64,000 bases of DNA from Fasciolopsis buskii (Eukaryota > Platyhelminthes > Trematoda > Plagiorchiida > Fasciolidae), in the NCBI GenBank assembly GCA_008360955.1, contig LUCM01006340.1, positions 193,194 to 257,193 on the forward strand. Reading direction: 5' to 3'. Below the pieces are notes generated by a model, which did no database searches, had not been told where the DNA came from, and saw only the letters and a list, made by a program, of their open reading frames with translations. This document shows, in pieces, positions 52,138 through 64,000 of the stretch; within the stretch, counting starts at the first letter, position 1; each line of letters starts with the position of its first letter. Both the position numbers and the translations under genes were made by a program.

Positions 52138-54746
52138 CCGCAAATTTTGTATCCAAACGCAAAACTTGATCACTGTCAGAAAACAGTAAGGACAGATCCG
52201 TGACATGAATGGATTCAAGCTTCATCCGTGAGTTATTTGCAAACTTTCCAATTTGAAATGTGAATTGGGAAATAAAACTCTTGTGTCAAACTCTGGCAAT
52301 CGTGTCCAACAATGTCAACACTCACACAGTCAGAATCAAGATGGCAACGTACATCCAATTTGTTACAAGTCTACGAAAATCCAGGAGTTTACCGAGGACA
52401 GCATTGAACAAAAATAGTAACATCAACAGTTAGAAGGAATCTGATAAAAAGGTATACTTTCGTGTTATCCATCCAAACAAATTTTAACTCACAGTGTAAA
52501 TGTTCAGTCGTATATAATTGCTCAACAAAAGTGCTTCTCGTGTATGTCCCCTAGTTTCATCGCATTTTTCGCCTTGGACTTTCTAATTAGAATAGTTTGT
52601 CAGATGCAGAGGCCAGACGAACGGAAATGCTCACAAACTGTGTCGTTCTTTTGGGAGCTTGAAGAGGCACCATCATCCGTGTGCGTGAGTAGCTCCATCC
52701 GTTTGCTTTTGCATCATAACGTTAGGTTGAACACGACAAACATGCATGAAGGATTAACTGCCCAGCCTGATGATGGTAAGTGTTGTATTAGCATTTAATT
52801 CAATTTCATCATAGCCAAATGAATAAGTATATCTGATATTGCATGCTGACATGAAACAATGTCAGCAAGCTTTTAAGTTGGCCTAATGTTCACAGTTTCG
52901 TCCGATCATCGAGTGCTCTCCAGCTTGCGGTGTAGCAGGATTCGGCTGACAGAACTATTTGAATATGAGTGAGGTTTTACACTTAGATTTGTGTCCAATA
53001 CCTGTCCAATACCCTGTAAAAAATGGGTGAAAAGGTGAAATAGGTATGGACGACAGTGAATGATGGCGCACCAAATGCGATGTTATTTTTTGACAACTCC
53101 AATATTTGATTTGTTCATGCAGTGCAAAGCTGTTTCATCAAGAGAAACACCTGTTAGAAGCGAATACAAAGGCGTATATGAATGACTATGTGGATTTTAC
53201 TGTTATCGTTTTTGGAATGCTGTACCTTTCCAAATGTATTGTCTTCTAACCGCCGAGTTAGCACGTAGATCGACTGTCGTTGATCATTTGGCCCCGGATA
53301 AGACTGAAATGTTTCACCATCCCGTGATTTTGTCGATGTGTGTGTGTGTGTGAGTAGTACAGTTGCTTTTGGTATCCCCTCGTGTTTTCGATCGGTGCAA
53401 CTATTTGAAACGGGGAACAAAACATCACCTAACGAGAAACAAGAGGTCCACGAATTGTGCTAAATCACCGTACGTGTAGAATTCAGGTTTCCGTGAGATC
53501 AATTAACAACTTAAATAAAGCATGCCGACTTTAACAGTTACGTAGACAATAATGCCGTCTTAAGGCCCGAGCAAATTTCAAAAATATCGTTTGTAGATTT
53601 CCAATACCACTGAACGGTTTCCACACAAAAATAATTTGTTGCTGAGTCGTTTTGGGGGAAAAAGGTATTAGGTTGATTGATCAGAAGTAAAGATTTGCTT
53701 ATATCTATAAAAAGGATTATCAGTTGCTATGGCAATGGCCTAGATGGATGCGTATGTAGTGAATACTGACTGAGTAGACAAACGACTTGTCCTTAATGAT
53801 TGATTTTTCAGTTTCACTCTATCCGGGCTTATATGTTGCGAGAATATGGGAATCTGAACCGTATGGCAGTAATATATTAATCACTATTGATCTGTGAATG
53901 AATCACTAAAATTCACTTCTATTTGACCTGTTCATTAGAACCAAAATTAGACAAATATGATCAGACATCAGTATTTCGACTTGTTGTTGTCAGTTAACCG
54001 CGTAAAAAAATCGTATGTTGATGGAAACTAATACAAATAAGCTGTAATTGGGGTTTGACATACGTTCTTCAATATCCCCAATACGATCGAGTATTTGAAC
54101 AAAACAAGATATTCCTAGCCGCCATTACAACTTCGTTGTTCGTAATACTGATAGTACTGAGTAAAAAAAACTTCATATGCAACGACGGATCGTATTTCGA
54201 TAAGTGAGTACCAAAAAACGATTGATTATCTGATACTAGCCAACCGATAGGCGTATTCAAATAAGAACAAACAGCAACTGGTTTCAAGGAGTTTGAAGCG
54301 GTAAATCAAATTGCCCCGAAGAACACATGGTCCCCGACAGATCAAAACATTTCTAATTTACGCTAGCTTGTTCGAATTTACTTCACTTTGGTTACAATAA
54401 ACTGATCGGAACTTGTGCAGAATAGGTAAAGTGATAGGATAACGCTAACACGTAAACGAGTACAATTGGGAATCGAAATACATTCGCAAAACGGTGCAAT
54501 TTAAAATGGCTGCTTGAACGTTACCATGCCAAACTCTTTAATTGGGCAATTATAGGAAATCACACAGGCCTAATTACCGTAATCTGGTAGGCAAGCTCCG
54601 CAGGTGGAGGTTGGCACACCTTTGCGATTACAAAGCAGACTCCCGTAGTGACGATTTACTCTGGTAGTCATGATGATCCTATCAATCGCTGGCTACCGTC
54701 CGCTCATGATAACAATCTGCCTTTCATAGGCTACTATTTAACCTGA
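52138..54746. other. no recognisable gene; GT microsatellite
   Basis: A GT run lies at 53336-53352. TGTCCAATACC is duplicated in tandem at 52992-53013. Nothing else was recognised. Confidence 0.5.
53336..53352. repeat. (GT)n microsatellite
   Basis: About eight GT units. Confidence 0.85.
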
Positions 54747-55052
54747 AACACGGCCGAGGCCGACAGTGGTACGGCATTATTTCGTTCGGACTTCACTGGT
54801 TTAGCAACAATTATGAAACATTTGAGTACACAGTTAAATAGAATATTATTTATCATCTACGGCAATTACCAGCCGTTACCCACTGCCAACCATGCATCAG
54901 CTGTCGCTGTCTCGGTTAAAGATGGTATTCGAACTGCAACGTACCGGACTACGAATCCTGGCATGCACACATTACAGACCGAATATGAATTCCGTCAATT
55001 TATTCCCGCCATTAGTAAAAATATGGTAGCTTTGAATTTACAAATAAAATAG
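54747..55052 (+). other. unassigned 101-codon open frame
   Basis: Open from after a TGA at 54744 to a TAG at 55050-55052, with an ATG at 54813. Contains VAVSVKDGIRTATYRTTNPG. The composition is balanced and lacks simple repeats. There is no clear donor, acceptor or known domain. Confidence 0.15.
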
Positions 55053-55232
55053 TGAGGTGAGCGCTTTGGTGTCATCGTCCAGATTGCACCAGTGAGAGAA
55101 AGAAAGAAATAGATGTTTCCAGAAGAAAAATTGATTGTACCGTCAAGCTGCTTTTAGAAGTTAGCAGAATTCTTTATCCGCGACCAGAAAACGTCTACCG
55201 GACGGTGTACTATTTTCTGCTCCTCCAATGAT

Positions 55233-55475
55233 ATGGAGGAACCAATAGGGCCGATAAGGCGTTCTTTTGACGATGATGATGATCGTGACGATGATGATGA
55301 TGACGGTCATTTTGAATTTACTAGCCGTAGAAATCACAACTATTTTTTACTTGTTCTCGTTCTCATCTCGAGTTGCTCGTTGGTAGTCAACATTCAGTTA
55401 TTTTCCTTACTGATCGAACTACGCAAATTTCGTAAGAAGCAGCTGTTATTGTCACCTGTGATTCGTATTTGTTAG
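55233..55475 (+). other. small open frame with acidic run and one membrane-like segment
   Basis: 80 codons: a short N-terminus, an aspartate-rich stretch made by a GAT microsatellite (55269-55304), then a hydrophobic segment FLLVLVLISSCSLVVNIQL near residues 38-56 and a basic tail. Taken at face value it would be a small single-pass protein. The acidic run is repeat-derived and no homologue was recognised. Confidence 0.12.
55269..55304. repeat. short (GAT)n microsatellite
   Basis: About ten GAT/GAC units with one interruption. Confidence 0.85.
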
Positions 55476-56194
55476 AAAAATAACCTTTCTCATTATCCGG
55501 TTGCTCGTGTTTCGTCTAACCCTTGAAAGACTTCGCGTAATATTCTAGGTTTATATTATGCTTGATATTTGTAAGGTATATAACACAAGTCATCCTCTTT
55601 GCGTATTCTCCTCCGTGTACGATGCCGGGGATTAACGGTATTACATATCAGGATTATTTATCACGAGACACCTGCGATCAACTAGCCAGTGCCAAACCGA
55701 AGAAGCACTGTTTCTTTCGTGCAGGGGATGTCCAGCTGGGTTTACGTAGCCGGCACAAGCCGGGACGTGACATCGGGACGAATATTAGTTAATCAAATGC
55801 CTGAGATATTTAACTTGAGTCGGACAGACTTGCAACGATTTGTCCAACTTCACGTCATGACGACTGATCTTCTGTAGCAAGGTTTACTAATTATTCCCAA
55901 ACGGTACCGGATCAAGCGGTACATCTGACTAATCGTACAAAATTCTGAATTTCTTATTAAAATCAGATGCTGAATGTTACAAGGAGTTGCTTTAATCATC
56001 TAACATGTCTTCCTCGACATTTCACTGGTCAAATACGGTTAGTACTGCATCACGTGTCTTTCGTATTTCGTGATTTATCATCAGTCAGTCGGCCAGGGGT
56101 GGTTACTATGACCTGTCTAGCCATCATGGAGAATACGGACAGTCGACTAGTCTAGACGGAAGGATGTGCACCATGTACTGTCTTAGTTGGCTGA

Positions 56195-56195
<1 letters not shown>
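55476..56195. other. no recognised gene; two overlapping open frames
   Basis: Frames 55562-55792 and 55689-55877 overlap in different phases, and each looks protein-like on its own part. A frameshifted relic is possible. Confidence 0.4.

Positions 56196-56227
<32 letters not shown>
56196..56227. repeat. (CA)n microsatellite
   Basis: About 15-16 CA units. Confidence 0.95.
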
Positions 56228-56230
<3 letters not shown>

Positions 56231-56621
56231 GCAGAGATTCGTTCCGGGTTTGCAATACTCTTATCGGCTTTGCAAAATTTGAGCTTAGTAAGAACAATAA
56301 AAAAACAAATAACGGACATTAGAATGCGTACGAAACATTTGGAAAAATTCCACACAATTTAGAGATTGTAGTCATTTGCATGTTTTCATCACCGGCAATC
56401 TCCTACCAGAAATCTGCCATAAAGACTTGGATACTCCGGTGCCCCACGTTTCCCATCGAATTCCGGTTCCACTTCTGAAGTAATGGACTATGGACTGAAA
56501 AATTACTGCTGCATTCTTTTTCCGAACTCCAGGAAATTCTGTGGACTTGATGGCCTCCGCCCCGTAGTTCCTGAAGAGTGTGTGACAATTTCATTCCCCC
56601 ACATTGTTCCAAAGTTCTATC
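56228..56621. other. no recognisable gene
   Basis: The minus-strand 169-codon frame 56403-56912 crosses from here through the neighbouring SINE. Its SINE-free part is unassigned. Confidence 0.45.
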
Positions 56622-56797
56622 TATCTTCTTTTTACTTCCTTTATTAATGAAACGACAATGTATATCAATTTTCAGGAGGGCGGCCGCGGCCAGCAGAGGG
56701 TTGCCAGGTGGGGAAGTAGATCGGCGGTGGCAGGATTCGAACCCGCGACCTTCGTGTCCAAATGCCAGGACCTTATCCGTTCGGCCACCGCCGGCCA
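56622..56797 (-). repeat. tRNA-derived SINE, family A, best-preserved copy
   Basis: On the plus strand: reversed tail TTTTTACTTCCTTTATTAAT, then TCAATTTTCAGGAGGGCGG, CCGCGGCCAGCAGAGGGTTG, GATCGGCGGTGGCAGGATTC and GAACCCGCGACCTTCGTGTC, ending CGGCCACCGCCGGCC. Both pol III boxes are intact. The longest frame in the window (169 codons, minus) owes its middle third to this element. Confidence 0.9.
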
Positions 56798-59700
56798 ACC
56801 AATGTACGTAGAAAAGACAACCCCTGACTGCTGGAGGCCAGCCGCCATTCGGTCTGCTCCTGAGATAAGGCTTCTTCCATATTTCCTCCCAATGACCGCA
56901 GCTCATTGGCATTGAAGTTCTCGAAAGAATTTATCCTTCCACATCTCGCGTCTTCCCTAAACGTTTCCGATTCCCACTAGTTTGCTTCCCGCTCCGCAAG
57001 GTTTGCACTTGAAACCTTACTTACCCTAACACAGTTAAATTCCGTGGCATTGGGCAACAAGGACCAAATATTTGCGGATCTTCTTCCTGGAAGCCGGTGG
57101 TACGTTTCACTATACCGAAAGGCACTGGTTGCTCTCATGTCTGTCGCAATCAGGTTTGGAACCTTTAAATATTCCCCTCCTGACCGATTATACCCGCAAC
57201 CGACACCAGTTTACCCGTTACAGTGGTACCGCCCTTTCTCTTGCCATCAATATCCTTGAAATACACTGAGATGTCACATTATCCCCGTTTCTTCGTTCCG
57301 TCTTGCTTTTGCCATCCCAGCTCAAACCCATTGGATTCCCAACAAACACGGAGACGAGGTAATTCTTGGTCTTTCTAATTCCTGTACCGCTCGATTTTTG
57401 AGTTATCGTGACGGGATCGTGAAACTTTCCTAATAGTCCAAGGAACACAATCTGCCCCCCAAAATGGGTAGATATTATATTTTCTCTCAGGAAACGCATG
57501 ACGTGCCCAATTTTTAGTCATGCAAGTACTCTAGTATTTGTCAATAAGAAGCAACTGACTTGCAACGATTTGGCTCAGTAATGACTTGAAATAGTGCATG
57601 GTCATCTTCGATGAGTATATTATTATTTCTAAAATCAATCCTGTCTTTTTTATCTTCAATTCTACTCTGCACCCAGCCACGTAATCAAACTTTGTGTTTT
57701 TCCGTCTGTATTACCTAACTCGTTCTGCCCATCTTCCGTCACCCACTCCGGTTTGATCGAATTTCTCGATCTCTAAAGTTCCTATTCTTTTGTAACAATT
57801 TACACAGAGATCCATTGCATGAACACGTCATCGCTCAATACAAAAAAAAGCTTGCCAAAAATTTCCCCGCGAATAATCAACGACTCCTCGCAGTCTACAC
57901 CAGAAAACGTGGGAAAATGCAACCCCCTTTTCTGAGGCTCATTCCAATGATAAATCAATTTAAGCACGTGCCCTATTATCCAAGTTTTCTACTCTTCCTC
58001 TACGTGGGCAAATTTCTGAAGACCTCAAAACTTTGACAATTCCAATTACAGTAGCCATGATGTGGGAAATGGTACCTATCCAATGATGTACAATTTTTCG
58101 TTCACGTTAGACTTATCTCTCGGTTTTGTGAAAGTTAAATGTCCGCTCTTCCGAATGCATAAAGTATTGACTTGGATTGACCTGACTTAATGTAGACGAG
58201 TTCCGCATTTTAAAACACACGGCCCTTAGCTTTATCGAAAGCAGAACACTCGACAAGTGGTAACAAGAAAATGTTTTCTCGATCAAAGCCGCTACATCCT
58301 ACCAATTCTTTGAAAGTGCTTCTGATGCTGGATGGTGCACAATCTCATTCGTTCGATCGATCTAGTGTCCATCGTCTATTATTTGGTTCACCACTCATCA
58401 GAACATGGTATTCGCCGTGACCTTGGTTCTCATTGGCTGTTGCCCAATCCAAAATCCGGTAACCCTGTCTTTGATCAATTAGCACGTATCTAAGTGTGCG
58501 TATTAAGACCATTTACAACTTGTTGCTAGCCATATGGTGGCTTTTCTACTTACATACATGTTGTTCACGTGATTAGAAGATGTTTATCTCTTGAAAATTA
58601 GGCATCTAGCGGTCAGCCGCGTTAAAGCTGCGTCGATAGTTTTACTCAAGAAATCTGCTGGACCATTTAAAAAAAAGCTCTTGGAATCGATGCTCTGATT
58701 GGAATCCGTAAGAAAAATAGCCTTCCGAGTATTGGGTTCCACAGATAAATCAAGCGTTTGTGTCTGACTGGCGTGAAATGGGACATTGCAAATTTCACAC
58801 TTTTAAAGAACACTGCGTTGTCTTGTGAACAGACAGAAGAAGTTCATTGGGAATAAAATTATGTCCGCAATACAGGCTCTTCGCTAATCGGACATCTGGT
58901 CGTCACTATTTCGAACTCATTTAAGCGGATTATTGATTTTACATGCCCCTGACCTTGTCGGATTTCGACGCATTGTATGGCCTACGCATGTTAACTGTCC
59001 TGTTGATGAGATAGCAATAACGTTGAAATGGTTGAGTCACATCTTTGTATTCAAATGACTGTTTCTCATCTGCCCTTTGTAAGATTCGGTACCGGCTAGT
59101 TCTCAAGATATCATGTGTTCCTAATTCCGTGTGTCTGCAAGTAAAATGTACCAACTTCATAATGTCGACATCCATGAACAATTGAATTCTAAAAACTCTC
59201 ATCTCTCACACAATACCTAAGATCTGAAGTTCAAACACTAGGTAAAATGAGTTTGGGAATATCGTTCGATTTACAGAATTCGTTCCTCAAATGGAATTTT
59301 TGGTACAGAAATCAACCGGTTGGGAGGTTTGTCTTTCTTTTCTTTTTTTCTTTCAACTTGGGCGAACTAAGGCCCAACCACGGTCTAGATTTGCGAACGA
59401 CTCCAATTTTATGGCTCGCACATCCATTAAACAAACTTTCAAAATAACAATTTTATTGGCAGGCAGTAATAGATCTCAGTGTGGGAAGACAAGAAAAAGA
59501 TAAGTGAAGCTGGGTTTTTTTGTAGAGCATATGGATGGATTTTAATAAACACCAGTCGCTGATCCTGTGGTTTAGGTCAGTCTGACAACTGGAAATCGAT
59601 ATGACAAACACTTAAGTGCTTGTCCATTTCGACAGTTTGTATGCCACCCGTGAGAACTAGTGATCATTGCTATTGAGGCTTCGTTCTGTGTAACCGACAA

Positions 59701-61458
59701 GAAGTGTGAAACAGAAGTCTTTACGAAAATTTATCTATCCAAGTTGTGCAGAAATTTGACAAACTGAAATCACATTGTTCTCGAGTTTTTTATTCCACGT
59801 AATTTCGGTCGTCTAGTGACTCTGAGGTTCAAAATACCGGGTTTCGATGTGTTGGCTTTACTTCCACTGCTCAAAATTGTACCCTGATTCGGCCATCGAT
59901 ACTCTACTGTTTTACTGCAACTAAAAGAACACGCACAAGGCCAAAACCCTTCTGAAAATGATTGGACATTTTGTGCACTACAATACAGCTAAAATCCTTA
60001 GTGCATGTAATCACTCGAAATTCAGGTACCCAACGCAAAAGGATTAAAATCGAAAATAGAGACTAAACAGCCCTCGTTATCTAATTATTATTCTGACTGG
60101 TACTATTAATTATAGCAGAATGTTTATTGCTTTTCAATCAATCATTTGGTAGGTTCATTGATCGATACGATTCGATGCAGACTCGAATCCGCAAAACTGT
60201 GACAAACGTGTTCAAAATCCAATGACCGACTAATTAAAAATCGATTGGTTTTTAAGCCACGTCACACGTCCATCAGAACACGTGCGACTGTGTGCTTTAA
60301 AGTCTAATCTCAAAATGGTAAATACATCAAACTCGACCTAATCACGTTCGAGTTAGAGAGTGCACCTATATCGATTATCTGGATAAAATTATTGCGTCTG
60401 AGAGCCTGATTAGGGCGGCAAAACGGACGCGGCGGTAGGTTCGAACGAAAGTAAAAACATTATTGTTTGTAAATTTATTGTGGATCTAAAATAAATTTTT
60501 AACTTTGTCGTGTTTGCAAAGTGAAACGAATCTCTGTTGGCAAAATCTGACTGCGTTGATCAATGAATAATTTATCTAGTTAAAATATGACCACACGAAA
60601 ACAACGCAACGATCGAATCAGGTGCAGTGCTTATCATGTATTTGTTCTTAGTCAATTCGTGTGGCATAAGGTCACAATCAACAATGTGGCTGACATATTG
60701 GTTTGAAGTAACCATTAATCGTACGAGAACAAAATAGAACAGTATTTTGCTGTTTTGCTAACCCAGGTGAATCGATGGTAAACTTGTACACTGTTCGAAA
60801 GGTTTTCACGTGCGTATAGGCATAGCAAGCTGTGTCTTCCGTACATGGTTTAATGATATGCCAAAAAAACTGCGACCGTCTCGATTTTGCCTCGGAAAAA
60901 TTATCACTGTTTTGTTAGCTTTCGAAAAACGTTTCTTTCCATGATTCGAGTTCACGGCAAGGTCGAAAACTACGGGGGTCTCCAAGTGTTAATTCTGTTA
61001 TTCAAGCATTTGTTTGAGTCGGCAAACCGAATGCCGAATCCGTGCACTTAAAACTCCAAGTAGATACGGTCCTTGGCACCACGATTGTTCTAACAACAAA
61101 GTATCAGAGTGTTTTCAGTTTCATTAAAATCTAGTGAACGAATTATAACAACGTGTAGAAGAACAATTCAGTGTCGATGATAGAAGACATGTCATTTACT
61201 AGTAAAATTCAGGGAGTGTGATTTCTATTAGATTGGACAAACTAGAAGATACGTCTCTGCAAGAATTTACAAATAAAAACTTGAGTTAAACACACGCGCG
61301 ATCCTCCATTTGTTCATTAACAAATGAACGAGAAGCGCACACTGTAAACTGGGACGATGTTCGCTTTCAGATCAAAGATAACGTTATCCATCCACGGGAA
61401 TTGCTGCTCTCTGGATACGGATCACCACACCCGGTCAACAGATACATCGAATAGTACC
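56798..61458. other. no recognisable gene in about 4.7 kb
   Basis: Region 56800-57500 (-) is open in several frames, including about 77 codons ending in FNCVRVSK over a GTAAGT-like donor at about 57024-57034. Nothing was recognised. A polypyrimidine run is at 59327-59365. Confidence 0.4.
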
Positions 61459-61479
61459 ATATATATATATATATATATT
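61459..61479. repeat. (AT)n microsatellite
   Basis: About ten AT units. Confidence 0.9.
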
Positions 61480-61481
61480 GT

Positions 61482-61940
61482 TTAGTGTTGGACCGAAATT
61501 TCGAAAGAACTTGAGAAATAGGAAAGAATTTGATTGGTCCATTCATTACTAAACCACGATAGAGAAATCGAGGATTGAACGTTGCCGGTTTTCAACTCAG
61601 CTGTGAAGTGCGAACGAAACTGGACCGACGGTATCAGGATCAACGACTGATCAGAAACAGAGTTTTTTCGAGTCAGGTTAAAATTAAAACTGGATAAAAT
61701 GAGAAAGCAACAGCTTGTGGATCGCCGCAATGGCCTGATAGCGTAACCGGTGATGCTGACTGACAAGTGTGCTCGGTTGCAGCTCATCCTGGCGCATTCT
61801 CGCTTCGTAAAGTTCAGTCGGCCAAGTAAACCTCTACAGAATCCATACCAAGACACCGACATCATAAGATCACCACTTCGATGGTGCCTCAATATTGGAA
61901 AAGTGGTCCTAGTAACGCAGTCAAGCCAACTTAATAGCAC
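61482..61940 (-). other. unassigned 152-codon open frame
   Basis: The longest frame not dominated by a recognised repeat. It is S/R/L-rich, without a clear domain, signal peptide or regular membrane pattern. The opposite strand is also open at 61750-62052. It overlaps a tRNA-like sequence at 61733-61800, so it may be repeat-derived. Confidence 0.12.
61733..61800 (+). repeat. possible tRNA-like SINE head
   Basis: GGCCTGATAGCGTAACCGGT resembles an A-box region, and CGGTTGCAGCTCATCCTGG a decayed B box, at tRNA-like spacing. Only this one copy was seen and no tail was found. Confidence 0.3.
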
Positions 61941-64000
61941 AGTAGTCTCGAGGCCAAACTACTCACACAGATCACTGACAATGCGCCGACTATATCACCT
62001 TGGTTGGTGGTTAAACCCTTGTCGTCCATGCACTATGCTTCAACCGTTGTGAGCCATAGAAAGTAGGAGGGATTACGTAATTGACCCAGGTTATCTACCT
62101 ACATTGACCGAACGACAGTCGGCATTCTCGAATCGCACGAGGACATGTTCACACCTAATAAACCATTTCTGGCTTTCTACCTAGGCATGATTACACACGT
62201 AGGTGCTTACGTGACTGTACGTTTGTTTGCCCATTTAAGTCGAAATGCCCAATGAAATGTGACCGACAATGTCCAACATTTGTAACAGCTTACCCGTTTC
62301 CGTGAGGTGAACGTTTTATTTGTTGGGCTGACAAACATTTTCGCCTAGATTCATTTGCACGTTTTATGGGAAAACTAGGTCATAAATCAAACAGTTTCGA
62401 GCGAAGTCCTAGCATCGATTAGGAGTGAAAATTATAGAGTCAAATTTTTCGTCCCATGTAAACAGAACACTCAACGTTGTATTTTAAACTGACCAGGAAT
62501 AAGAACATTTCCCCTTGGTCAACCGTGGAGTACCAATTTTGATATCCTTGAATCAAATGCACACGGGTCACGGACAAAGTGTTCTGGTCAACCGCTTCGA
62601 ACTCAGCCAGGGAGACAAAACGAACAAAATTTAAGTGCGGTTGCTTTTCGATCCAGTGTCTACAAATGGAATCTATTCATTGATCTAATCTTGTTTGAAT
62701 TTGACCACAATTTTATCTGATCTGAGCGGGTAACGAGAAAATGGTTCGATCAACATCAAAGTTGACACAGTCGCAACCGAAACGGCAAAAAGGGTAGACA
62801 AAAAGTTGTTATCGATGATTTAACGGAGTGTTTTTAAACCGGATCAAAGAAATACCCGTCCATGGTCGTATTTTGTGATGATAGTGAAGTCGTTAAAAAG
62901 CTGTTCCATCTGAAAACGTCCACCAATAATTAATCATTCATTGCAGATTTGTCAATTTGTAACCCGGTGACTAAATACTCACGTTAAATGTGTCTTCTTA
63001 TAAATTTTGCTTCTCGTTCAGTTGCAAAATAGTTAGATTTCTTCATCAGGTTCTTCGTCTGTCAGTTACTAGCTTTACCATCCTAATTGATTTAGTAATC
63101 AGGTTCTTTCGTACCAAGTCATGTATGAAGCTATATCTAGGAACGATAACTGGTTGCTTATTTCATTCTCATTTGTGAAATAAAGTTTTATTTCTGCCTC
63201 ATTTCATCTGAATTGCAATGATCGCACAATGGATACCGTTTGGCTGAACGAGAATTGCCGTATTCATTCGTTCCGCCGAAATTTAGGTGGACAAATGAAT
63301 AAGAGTCTTAGATGTGGAAACGTCGCATCTCTGGTCCGATACTGGATCTAACCATTAGAACAGACACGGAATAGGAATAAGTTGGCATGACTAGTTCACG
63401 TTTCGCGAACACCGAAACAAGGGATACCTCGTTGGAAGCTGTTACCCGAAGGAGATAAAGGTTGGAAGGTGAGTCTGGGTGACCACTTGTTGTCATGCCA
63501 AAATGTATAACATTTTATCCGTGGACTGGCTCGCCTAGGTGTAGTCAGACTGCAGTCATGTGATGACACAACTCAATGAAACAGTCAGCGACGTACCAGA
63601 ATTCCACATCTTTTCCCCTCGGTATTCGCACTCAGACTAATCCAAATAAACGTGAAAATGTGGATTTCCTGTCATGTGGCTTTCAAATAAGAAATTCACT
63701 TTTCACAGAGACAGTTCGAAAAGTCGATCGTCGATTGTCTCAATGCAAATTGGCACGAGACCGTTTGTTTTCGTGATAAAAGCTAACATCTCTTTGTTCC
63801 TTCCATTCGTCCTGAATATGTTCCCTCTCGAAAAATCCATCAAAAGCCTCACCAAAAAAAAATACTTATCGAACTCGCAATGATGTAAGCGCATCAGATT
63901 ACTTTATCGAATCACAAATTTGACAATAATTTCACTGGTTGCATGGTTTGAAAGTGTCATCACAACCGATTTTATAATCACCGATTGTTTGATTTTGAAG
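61941..64000. other. no recognisable gene
   Basis: Short open frames only, and no repeat recognised. The last frames (63576-63894) overlap on both strands. Confidence 0.5.

Noticed and set aside
53105..53160. Fifth hammerhead relic (minus strand, GATGAAACAGCTTTGCACTG)
   Set aside because: Only the GAAACAGC segment matches. Core and stem I are absent, and there is no family B flank.
56403..56912. 169-codon minus-strand open frame, longest in the window
   Set aside because: Its middle third is the family A SINE read in reverse, and the flanks carry no recognised motif.
1..64000. Bacterial or viral gene cluster, CRISPR array, or flatworm spliced-leader RNA gene
   Set aside because: No operons, no spaced identical repeats, no known viral or polymerase motifs in the longer frames, and no match to the fluke spliced-leader pattern was seen by eye.

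Overview
This window looks like non-coding nuclear DNA from an animal, most likely a flatworm and probably a digenean fluke. Stops are dense in all six frames, with no operons or ribosome-binding sites. There are many microsatellites, and tRNA-derived short interspersed elements (SINEs) lie on both strands. One SINE family carries a type I hammerhead ribozyme. Among animals, tRNA-like elements with hammerheads are best known from the schistosome Sm-alpha family, so the fluke assignment is an inference from that. The species is not identified.

I found no protein-coding gene I can name. The open frames are short, mostly 60-130 codons. At roughly 40% G+C (judged by eye) chance alone gives about one stop per 16 codons, and so about 160 open stretches of 60 or more codons in this window. 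The longest frames lie in SINEs, in simple repeats or in unrecognised sequence. A few frames are listed at low confidence as possible exons or coding relics. The window is best read as intergenic or long-intron DNA.

The supportable content is repeats. Family A is a tRNA-like SINE of about 175 bp with a head like GGCGGTGGCC, a B box near GGTTCGAATCC and a shared tail containing AATAAA. It occurs at 3299, 16083, 17570, 36079, 44418, 50109 and 56622. Tail-only fragments lie near 4071 and 50476, and older tRNA-like relics near 19980, 33942, 48258 and 61733. Family B is a SINE of about 320 bp with a tRNA-like head followed by a hammerhead. It occurs at 13062-13356 (-), as two circularly arranged pieces at 13641-13753 and 13831-14019 (+), at 38146-38467 (-), at 39141-39320 (+), and as a decayed piece near 39405-39500. 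A third tRNA-like element (38611-38795) shares its tail with family A. Between 38146 and 39500 these form a SINE nest.

Other structure includes a GAT array of about 340 bp (24412-24752), a TATA-rich palindromic patch (21560-21730), a G-quadruplex motif (25700-25721) and many CA, TA and CAA microsatellites. The most interesting item is the hammerhead SINE. Its copy at 39221-39280 keeps every core catalytic residue, and the paired copies at 13062-14019 are inverted, with one unit split at the ribozyme.
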